33,567 nt of DNA, taken from Pelomonas sp. Root1237 (GTDB lineage: Bacteria > Pseudomonadota > Gammaproteobacteria > Burkholderiales > Burkholderiaceae_C). Numbering within the stretch: the first letter of the stretch is position 1; each line of letters opens with the position of its first letter. The notes under the pieces are model-generated. The model searched no databases. It saw nothing but the letters and a program-made list of their open reading frames with translations, and was not told the origin of the DNA. Below, piece after piece: positions 16,016-22,596 of the stretch. A program made the translations under genes and the position numbers. The stretch is taken from positions 1 through 33,567 of the forward strand of contig NZ_LMDK01000008.1 in NCBI RefSeq assembly GCF_001425055.1, read 5' to 3'.

Positions 16016-17488
16016 ATGAGCACCTTTGATCCCGGCCGTCTCGTGATGGTCGACATCCCCGGCCCTTCGCTCGATGCGGACACGGCCGCCTTCCTGCGCG
16101 AGCAGAAGATCCGCTCGGTCTGCCTGTTCCGCAAGAACATCGGCACGGAGGGCGAGGTCAAGGCGCTGATGCGCGATCTCATCGACGTGCTGGGACCCGA
16201 GGCGCTGATCGGTATCGACCAGGAAGGCGGCGCGGTCGTCCGCGTGACCTTCCTGCCGCAGCCGCCGTCCGCCATGGCGCTGGGCGCGAGCGGTGACGCC
16301 GACCGGGCCGAGGCCGTGGGCGCGGCGGTGGCGCGCGGGCTGAAGTCGCTGGGCATCAACTGGAATTTCGCGCCGGTGCTCGACGTCAACAACAACCCGG
16401 CCAACCCGGTCATTGGCGAGCGCAGCTTTTCCAACGACCCGGTCGAGGTCAGCCGTCTCGCGGCTGCGTGGATGCGTGGCTCGCTGCGCGAAGGTGTGGC
16501 CTGCTGCGTGAAGCACTTCCCCGGCCATGGCGACACGCATGTGGACTCGCACCACGCCCTGCCCACCGTCGACAAGACGCGTGCCGAGCTGAACGCACTG
16601 GAGCTGGCGCCCTTCAAGGCACTGGCCTCGCAGGCGCCGGCCATGATGACGGCCCACATCGTCTACCCGCAAATCGACCCCGACCGCCCGGCCACGCTGT
16701 CGCCGCAGCTGATCGGCGGCATCCTGCGCCAGGACTGGGGCTATGACGGCGTCGTCATCACCGATGCGCTGATGATGAAGGCCGTGGCCGAGCGCTTCGG
16801 CTACGCCAGGTCCGCCGTCATGGCCATCGAGGCCGGCGCCGACATGGTGCTGGCCCAGGGCTCGCCGGCCGAGCAGCTCGTGGCGATCCACGCGCTACGC
16901 GATGCCTTCAACAGCGGCCGATTGACGCCCGAGCAGGGCGAGACGGCCAATCGCCGCCTGGACCGCCTCGCCGCCGCCTACCCGGCCCGCGCCGTGGACG
17001 ACAGCGCTGCCCGGGCGGCCGACCATGCGTTGATGGCCGAAGCCTGGGCCGCGGGCCTGACCGCACTGCGCGGTGCCAGGCCGCCGGCTTTGGATGCACC
17101 CATCCGCGTCATCGTGCAGGGCGATGTGCCGACCGACATGGTCTCCGAGGCCGGCCCCACTGGCCGACAAGCCGTGGCCCTGTTCGAGTCCTTCAGCGAC
17201 GCCCAGGTCCAGATGGTCGACGACATCGCCCAGCTCGACTGGCGCACCGTGCCCAAGGACGGGCGTGTCAATGTGCTGGTCTCTACGCGCCGCGCCCGCT
17301 ACGGCTTGGCCGCGAGCGAGTGGCAGCCGGACCTGCACCTGTCGCTGTGGAATCCCTACCAGAGCCTGGACGTCGCCGGCCCGACCGTGCTGAGCTGGGG
17401 CTTTGCGCCCGGTGCGCTGACCGGCCTCAAGGCCTGGCTGGAAGGCCGAGCCCAAGCCACCGGCCGCGCGCCGCAGGGACTGCAGTGA
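16016..17488 (+). CDS. nagZ: GH3 beta-N-acetylhexosaminidase, NagZ-like, with C-terminal extension
   Basis: The 490-residue protein contains the GH3 beta-N-acetylglucosaminidase signatures IDQEGG (67-72), GERSF (134-138), KHFPGHGDT (166-174) followed by His175 of the Asp-His acid/base pair, and the nucleophile Asp250 in ITDALMM. NagZ proteins are usually about 340 residues. Here an extra 140 residues follow, resembling the second alpha/beta domain of larger GH3 enzymes. There is no signal peptide, so it works in the cytoplasm, where it would split imported chitobiose or muropeptide disaccharides into GlcNAc for the kinase. The ATG at 16016 follows the deaminase stop by two bases; the stop shares one base with the permease start. 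Confidence 0.93.
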   Translation: MSTFDPGRLVMVDIPGPSLDADTAAFLREQKIRSVCLFRKNIGTEGEVKALMRDLIDVLGPEALIGIDQEGGAVVRVTFLPQPPSAMALGASGDADRAEAVGAAVARGLKSLGINWNFAPVLDVNNNPANPVIGERSFSNDPVEVSRLAAAWMRGSLREGVACCVKHFPGHGDTHVDSHHALPTVDKTRAELNALELAPFKALASQAPAMMTAHIVYPQIDPDRPATLSPQLIGGILRQDWGYDGVVITDALMMKAVAERFGYARSAVMAIEAGADMVLAQGSPAEQLVAIHALRDAFNSGRLTPEQGETANRRLDRLAAAYPARAVDDSAARAADHALMAEAWAAGLTALRGARPPALDAPIRVIVQGDVPTDMVSEAGPTGRQAVALFESFSDAQVQMVDDIAQLDWRTVPKDGRVNVLVSTRRARYGLAASEWQPDLHLSLWNPYQSLDVAGPTVLSWGFAPGALTGLKAWLEGRAQATGRAPQGLQ

Positions 17489-18765
17489 TGGAACAGGCTC
17501 GGACTCCAATGAGGTGGGTGCCCACCCTGTACTTCGTGCAGGGCATGCAGTTCTTCGTCGTCATGCTCATCGCGGGCCTGATGTTCAAGAACCTGGGGGT
17601 CGAGAACGACCAGATTGCCCGCTGGACGGCCGTGCTCGGCCTGGCGTGGGCCATCAAGCCGCTGTGGAGCCCGTTCCTGGAACTCGCGCGCAGCAAGAAG
17701 CTGATCGTCGTCGTGGCGCAATACGTCGGCGCCGTGGGCCTGGGGCTGATGGCCCTGGCACTGCATCTGCCGCACTGGTTCGGCGCGGCCATCGTCGTGC
17801 TCTTCCTGATCGCCTATGCGTCGGCCACGCATGACATCGCCTGCGATGGCCTCTACATGGCCTCGCTCGACGAGAAGCGCCAAGCCGCCTATGCCGGCTG
17901 GCAGGGCGCCTTCTTCAACGGCGCGCGCTTCTTCATCACCGGCGTCATCCTGAAGCTGGCGGGCCATCTGGAAGGCACGATGGGTGCAGCCAACGCCTGG
18001 TCCACCGTCTTCCTGGCGCTGGCCGGCCTGGTGGCCGTGCTGGCCACCTACAACGCCCGCTTCCTGCCCGGCACGCTGAGCACCGAGCACAGCGAACTGA
18101 CGGCCTCGGGTGTGGCCGCAATGCTGAAGGAGGTTGTCGTCGACTTCTTCCAGAAGCCGGGCATCTGGCGCGCCGTGCTCTTCATCGTCATGTTCCGCTT
18201 CGCCGAAGGCCAGGTGCAGACCATCGGCCCGCTCTTCCTGCTGGAAGCGCGCGACAAGGGGGGGCTCGGCCTGACGACCGGCCAGGTGGCCGACGTCTAC
18301 GGCTGGGTGGGCACGGGTGCGTTCCTCGTCGGGTCCGTGCTGGGTGGCTGGGTCACCAGCAAGCTCAGCCTGCAGCGCGCGATGCCGCTGCTGCTGGTGG
18401 CCATGAGTGTGCCCAACATCACCTTCTATTACCTCGCCAGCCAGCTGCCGGCCGACATGCCGCACATCGCCGCCGCGGTGGGCGTCGAGATGTTCGGCTA
18501 TGGCTTCGGCTTCGTCGGCATGATCCTGTACATCATGCAGGCCGTGGCCCCGGGCCGCTTCCAGACGGCCCACTATGCGCTCGGTTCGGGCGTCATGCAG
18601 CTGGGCTTCATCTTCGCCAAGTCCATCAGCGGCGACATCCAGATCGCGATGGGCTACCAGCAGTTCTTCGCCTGGACGATTGGCTGTGGCCTGCCGGCAT
18701 TGCTGCTGCTGCTGTGGGTGCCGATGCCGCGCAAGGCCGCGCCGGCCGAGGCGGTGCCGGCATGA
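17488..18765 (+). CDS. AmpG-like MFS permease, probable GlcNAc-oligosaccharide importer
   Basis: The 425-residue protein has about 12 membrane segments. Its AmpG-type N terminus (YFVQGMQFFVVMLIAGLMFKNLGV) and the loop ASATHDIACDGLYMASLDEKRQ match the AmpG/peptide-acetyl-CoA transporter branch of the MFS. AmpG imports GlcNAc-anhydromuropeptides, and homologues in chitin loci are thought to import chitobiose. Placement directly after nagZ and before two secreted glycosidases argues for import of GlcNAc disaccharides that NagZ then splits. The start shares one base with the nagZ stop; the 3' end overlaps the GH16 start (ATGA). Peptidoglycan recycling cannot be excluded. Confidence 0.86.
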   Translation: MEQARTPMRWVPTLYFVQGMQFFVVMLIAGLMFKNLGVENDQIARWTAVLGLAWAIKPLWSPFLELARSKKLIVVVAQYVGAVGLGLMALALHLPHWFGAAIVVLFLIAYASATHDIACDGLYMASLDEKRQAAYAGWQGAFFNGARFFITGVILKLAGHLEGTMGAANAWSTVFLALAGLVAVLATYNARFLPGTLSTEHSELTASGVAAMLKEVVVDFFQKPGIWRAVLFIVMFRFAEGQVQTIGPLFLLEARDKGGLGLTTGQVADVYGWVGTGAFLVGSVLGGWVTSKLSLQRAMPLLLVAMSVPNITFYYLASQLPADMPHIAAAVGVEMFGYGFGFVGMILYIMQAVAPGRFQTAHYALGSGVMQLGFIFAKSISGDIQIAMGYQQFFAWTIGCGLPALLLLLWVPMPRKAAPAEAVPA

Positions 18766-19604
18766 AGGCCGCGGCGCTGTTGCTGGTTGCCGCGGCTCCT
18801 GCATTCGCCGCTGGCGAGTTCTTCGACGACTTCTCGCAGACCAGCCTGGACGCGCTCCGCCAGAGCGGCTGGGTGCTGCGCGAGGGCACCGGCCACCCGG
18901 GCCTGCCGGGTGCACGCTTCGCCACCACCCAGCTCTCGCTGGACGGCGGACTGCTCAAGCTGAAGATGTCAACGGACGGCACGCCGGCCAACACCTCGCT
19001 GGCCCAGCTCTGCGCGGCTCGCAAGTTCCTGGTTGGCACGACGACGGCGCGTGTGCGCTTTCGCGACACGGCGGGCTCACGCGACCCCATCGTCCAGAGC
19101 TTCTTCCTGGCCGGGCCGCTCAAGCACGACTACGACCCCGACTTCAGCGAGGTCGACTTCGAATACCTGCCGCATGGCGGCTGGGGCGAGCCGGAGACGC
19201 GGCTCTACGGCGTCAGCTGGCACACGGTGCGCATCGACCCCTGGGAGTCTTTCAACCAGGCCGCCATCGTGCAGGGCTCCTTCGACGGCTGGCAAGTGCT
19301 GACCGTGCAGGTCGAGGCCACACGCACACGCCACTACGTCAACGGCAGATTGATGGGCGAGCACACCGGCCGCAATGTGCCCGCCAAGCCGATGGCGATC
19401 AGCTTCAATCATTGGATTTCAGACGGTGCGACGGCGGGTGCGCCGCGCGACTACGAATTTGAGGTCGACTGGGTGCTGCACGAGGCCGGCAAGACGCTGA
19501 GCTCCACCGCGATGCAGGCCCGTGCCGCGCAATTGCGCAAAGAGGGCGTGACCCGCCGCGATACCGTGCCGGATGCCGGCCTGACGAGCGAATGCAATCT
19601 ATGA
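18762..19604 (+). CDS. Secreted GH16 family glycoside hydrolase
   Basis: The 280-residue protein starts with a signal peptide (MKAAALLLVAAAPAFA, cleavage near residue 16-17), followed by a concanavalin-like GH16 fold. The GH16 catalytic signature E-x-D-x-E is intact as EVDFE (Glu130 nucleophile, Asp132, Glu134 acid/base). GH16 enzymes usually cut beta-1,3/1,4-glucans, agar or carrageenan; some fungal members transfer chitin to glucan. Finding one inside a GlcNAc operon is unusual, and its substrate may be chitin-glucan, another mixed glycan, or a chitin-derived oligosaccharide. Both ends overlap neighbouring genes by ATGA, so it is a full member of the operon. It is exported to the periplasm or outside. 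Confidence 0.87.
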   Translation: MKAAALLLVAAAPAFAAGEFFDDFSQTSLDALRQSGWVLREGTGHPGLPGARFATTQLSLDGGLLKLKMSTDGTPANTSLAQLCAARKFLVGTTTARVRFRDTAGSRDPIVQSFFLAGPLKHDYDPDFSEVDFEYLPHGGWGEPETRLYGVSWHTVRIDPWESFNQAAIVQGSFDGWQVLTVQVEATRTRHYVNGRLMGEHTGRNVPAKPMAISFNHWISDGATAGAPRDYEFEVDWVLHEAGKTLSSTAMQARAAQLRKEGVTRRDTVPDAGLTSECNL

Positions 19605-20722
19605 AGAAGACCCTGATCGCCGCCCTGGCGCTGGCTGCCTCCCTTGCGCAGGCGCAAACGAAGCCCGTCGTCGGCACCTACATCCTGGCCGAACGCGGCG
19701 TCGACGTCGTCGAGCAACTGCAGCCCGGCCGTGTCACACACCTGCTCTATGCCTTTTTACTGATCTGCGGTGAAGGCGAGCGCGCCAAGGAGGCCACAGC
19801 CTGTGCCGGCAAGCCCAACTTCAGCATCGCACCGCATGCCGACCAGGACATCTTCTCCGCCGCCTTCCAGCGCCTGAAGGTCCGCGACCCCAAGGTGCAG
19901 GTGCTGGCATCGGTGGGAGGCTGGGGCGGCTCCGATCCCTTCTTCCACCTGGCCGCGACAGCCCAGGGCCGCGCGGCTTTCGTCAAGTCCTCGGTGGACT
20001 GGCTGCGTGCCCACCCGGGCTTCGACGGCCTGGACATCGACTGGGAGCATCCCGGTTCCAACGGCTCGGTCAACGGCGTGCCACTGGGCAGCCCGGCCGA
20101 TGCCGAGAACTACGTGCTGCTGATGCAGGATTTGCGCGTGGGGCTGGATGCCCTGGGTCGCGATGTCGGCAAGCGCTACGCGCTGACCACCGCGATTGCC
20201 ACGACCAAGGAGCAGTTGGCTCGCATGGCCATGGGCCGCGCGGCGCCGTCGCTGGACCTGGTCTTCATGATGACCTACGACTTCGCCGGTCCTTGGACCA
20301 AGAAGGCCGTCAACCACACTGCGCTGCGCAGCGCCAAGCCCAGCGACGACACCAGCCTGGAGGCGTCGGTCGCCAACCTGAAGCGCGAGGGCGTGCCGGC
20401 TGTCAAGCTCGTCGCCGGCGTCGCCATGTATGGCCGCGGCTTCGACGGCGTGAAGGCCGACGGCCGCTATGCCAAGCCCTGGCCCAACGAGGACGGCTCG
20501 GTGCCTTTCAAGGACATCGATTCGCTGACGGGCATGAAGGCGCATTTCGACAAGCGCACCCAGTCCTGGGCCATGGTCGGCGGCGGCCGTTTCGTCGGCT
20601 ACGACGACCCACGCGCCGTGCGCGCCAAGGTCGCGTTCGCGAAGAAGCAGGGCCTGGCGGGCGTGTTCGCCTGGGAGCTCAGCCAGGACAACGGCGAAAT
20701 CCTGAGCGCGATGCAACCGTGA
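19601..20722 (+). CDS. Secreted GH18 chitinase
   Basis: The 373-residue protein has a signal peptide (MKKTLIAALALAASLAQAQ), the SVGGWG strand (104-109) and the GH18 catalytic motif DGLDIDWE (142-149, acid Glu149). MTYDF is present as expected for the substrate-binding tyrosine. It is a single catalytic domain without a chitin-binding module, so soluble chitooligosaccharides in the periplasm or at the cell surface are likely substrates. It shares ATGA with the GH16 gene and GTGA with nagX. Endo-acting N-acetylglucosaminidase on glycoproteins is a less likely alternative. Confidence 0.95.
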   Translation: MKKTLIAALALAASLAQAQTKPVVGTYILAERGVDVVEQLQPGRVTHLLYAFLLICGEGERAKEATACAGKPNFSIAPHADQDIFSAAFQRLKVRDPKVQVLASVGGWGGSDPFFHLAATAQGRAAFVKSSVDWLRAHPGFDGLDIDWEHPGSNGSVNGVPLGSPADAENYVLLMQDLRVGLDALGRDVGKRYALTTAIATTKEQLARMAMGRAAPSLDLVFMMTYDFAGPWTKKAVNHTALRSAKPSDDTSLEASVANLKREGVPAVKLVAGVAMYGRGFDGVKADGRYAKPWPNEDGSVPFKDIDSLTGMKAHFDKRTQSWAMVGGGRFVGYDDPRAVRAKVAFAKKQGLAGVFAWELSQDNGEILSAMQP

Positions 20723-21798
20723 GCGGCTTGCCGTCTTCTCGGCGCATCGCGTCGGTCGACGCGCTGCGCGGCCTGGCCGTTGCGGCCATGCTGCTGGTCA
20801 ACAACCCCGGTGACTGGGGGGCGGTCTACTGGCCGCTGGAGCACGCGGCCTGGCATGGCTGCACGCCCACCGATCTGATCTTCCCGTTCTTCCTCTTCAT
20901 CGTCGGCGTGTCCGCCGCGCTTGCTCTCGGGCCGCGCGTGGATGCCGGCGCCGCGCCGGGGCCACTGCGAGCCGCCGTCATCCAGCGCGGCCTGCGCATC
21001 GTCGGTCTGGGCCTGGTGTTGCATCTGCTGGCCTGGTGGTTGATGCACAAGCCCGAGTTCCGTGTGCTGGGTGTGCTGCAGCGGATAGGCCTTTGCTTTG
21101 CGTTCGCGGGCGTGGCAGCCCTCCACCTGCGTGCACGCGGGCAGTGGACCTTGCTGCTGGCCTTGCTGATCGGCTACGGCGTGCTGCTGCTGTTCGGCAG
21201 CCCGACGCTGGACAAGCTCGGCAGCCTGAACCAGCGCATCGATAGCGCCGTGCTGGGTCGCTGGGCTTATGAATGGGATGCGGCAACCGGCATCGCCTTC
21301 GACCCCGAGGGCCTTCTGTCCACGCTGGGCGCGCTGGCGACGACGATCTTCGGCCTGCTTTGCGGCGGCCTGCTGCGCCGCGATCAGACACGAGGCCTGC
21401 TGTTGACGGGTGTTGCGGCGGCGCTCGTGGGTTGGTGGTGGTCGGGCTGGCTGCCCTGGAACAAGCAGCTGTGGACGCCGTCCTTCGTGCTGTGGACCGG
21501 CGGCCTGGCGGCTGTGGCGCTGGCCGCGGCGCATCAGTGGATCGATCGTCTCGGCCATCGCCCCTTGGGTCGCGCCTTTGGGCTGAACGCCATCGGCGCC
21601 TATGCCGGGGCCTGGATGTGCACCGTGTTGCTGGCGGCCACCGGCTGGATGGAGCCGCTGTACCGCACCGTGTTCGCGCCGTTGAATCCGCTGATCGGGC
21701 CTTATGGCCAGTCGCTGTCGTTCGCGCTCGCCTTCGTCGCGGTTTGGGCCGTGATCGTGTGGGCCCTGGACAAGCGCGGCTGGTACTGGAAGGTTTGA
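20719..21798 (+). CDS. nagX: NagX-like inner membrane protein (DUF5009 / HGSNAT-like)
   Basis: The 359-residue protein opens with RIASVDALRGLAVAAMLLVNNPGDW and continues with HGCTPTDLIFPFFLFIVGVS, the hallmark of the DUF5009 / heparan-alpha-glucosaminide N-acetyltransferase-like family. About ten hydrophobic segments follow. In GlcNAc loci of Xanthomonas and Shewanella the homologue is called NagX and is needed for normal GlcNAc use, possibly by transport or transmembrane acetyl transfer. The start is the GTG of a GTGA overlap with the chitinase stop; the longer open frame upstream is antisense-like shadow. It ends 17 bases before the DUF6445 gene. Confidence 0.88.
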   Translation: MSGLPSSRRIASVDALRGLAVAAMLLVNNPGDWGAVYWPLEHAAWHGCTPTDLIFPFFLFIVGVSAALALGPRVDAGAAPGPLRAAVIQRGLRIVGLGLVLHLLAWWLMHKPEFRVLGVLQRIGLCFAFAGVAALHLRARGQWTLLLALLIGYGVLLLFGSPTLDKLGSLNQRIDSAVLGRWAYEWDAATGIAFDPEGLLSTLGALATTIFGLLCGGLLRRDQTRGLLLTGVAAALVGWWWSGWLPWNKQLWTPSFVLWTGGLAAVALAAAHQWIDRLGHRPLGRAFGLNAIGAYAGAWMCTVLLAATGWMEPLYRTVFAPLNPLIGPYGQSLSFALAFVAVWAVIVWALDKRGWYWKV

Positions 21799-21815
21799 GA
21801 ACCGGACACGCGAGC

Positions 21816-22523
21816 ATGAGCGACGCCTTCGCCATCCGCATGCCGCCGGACATCCAGTCCGCGCAGCTCGGCGAGCATCAAGTCGTCTTCATCGACAACT
21901 TCCTTGAGAACCCGCTGGCGATGGTCGAGGCGGCCGCCAAGGTCAGCTTCGCGCCTTATCCCGGCGTGGCTGATCGCAAGGGCTACCCGGGCATTCGCGC
22001 ACCGGTGCCAGCCGACTATTCGGCCAACCTCACTGCGCTGATGGAGCCGTTGATCCGCCTCAACTTCGGCGTGCCCGAAGCGCTCGATCTGCGCAAGAGC
22101 GAATGCGCTTTCTCGCTGACGACGATGCAGCCCGACGAACTCGGCCCGTTGCAGCGCACACCCCACTTCGACGCCAGCACGCCCCACCATATGGCCGTGC
22201 TGCTCTACCTCTGCGACGGCGCGCACGGCGGCACCGCTTTCTATCGCCACAAGGCCACAGGCCTGCAGCAGGTCACGGCGGACAACTGCGAAGCCTTTCT
22301 CGACACCTACTACGCCGAGCTCAACGCCCGCCCGCCCGCGCGCCGCTACTTCGACGACTCCGACGAGCACTTCGAGTTCCTGGGCATGATGCCGGCCCGC
22401 TTCAACCGCCTGGTCATCTACCGCGGCAGCCTGCTTCACTCGGCCGTCGTGAACCCGCAGCTCAGCCTGAGCAGCGATCCGCGCACAGGGCGGCTGACGG
22501 CGAATTCCTTCTACGACTTCTAG
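21816..22523 (+). CDS. DUF6445 family protein, possible 2OG-Fe(II) oxygenase
   Basis: The 235-residue protein matches the DUF6445 group found beside TonB receptors in carbohydrate loci. Its PHFDAS (H117-x-D119), distal LLHSAV (His208) and a following arginine pair (Arg223/226) reproduce the HxD...H...R iron and 2-oxoglutarate binding pattern of the prolyl-4-hydroxylase-like fold. No signal peptide is seen, so it is probably cytoplasmic. It is the last gene of the GlcNAc operon, 17 bases after nagX, and is followed by a strong terminator. Substrate unknown: hydroxylation of a protein or of an amino sugar derivative is possible. The iron-site reading is mine from the motif. Confidence 0.75.
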   Translation: MSDAFAIRMPPDIQSAQLGEHQVVFIDNFLENPLAMVEAAAKVSFAPYPGVADRKGYPGIRAPVPADYSANLTALMEPLIRLNFGVPEALDLRKSECAFSLTTMQPDELGPLQRTPHFDASTPHHMAVLLYLCDGAHGGTAFYRHKATGLQQVTADNCEAFLDTYYAELNARPPARRYFDDSDEHFEFLGMMPARFNRLVIYRGSLLHSAVVNPQLSLSSDPRTGRLTANSFYDF

Positions 22524-22551
22524 GCTGCGGCCTGCGCTTCGCGCAACAAAG

Positions 22552-22576
22552 AAAGCCCGGCACTCGCCGGGCTTTT
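22552..22576. terminator. Bidirectional rho-independent terminator
   Basis: AAAGCCCGGC (22552-22561) pairs perfectly with GCCGGGCTTT (22566-22575) around a 4-base loop. It is followed by TTTT on the plus strand, and the minus strand gets a T-run from AAAG upstream. It separates the plus-strand GlcNAc operon (ending 22523) from the convergent minus-strand receptor gene (ending 22597) and should stop both. Confidence 0.92.
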
Positions 22577-22596
22577 GCATGGCCCGGGGGCGTCGA

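Noticed and set aside
17356..18915. 519-codon minus-strand open frame opposite the AmpG-like permease
   Set aside because: Histidine-, glutamine- and arginine-rich shadow without membrane segments or known motifs; the plus-strand frame is a clear 12-segment transporter.
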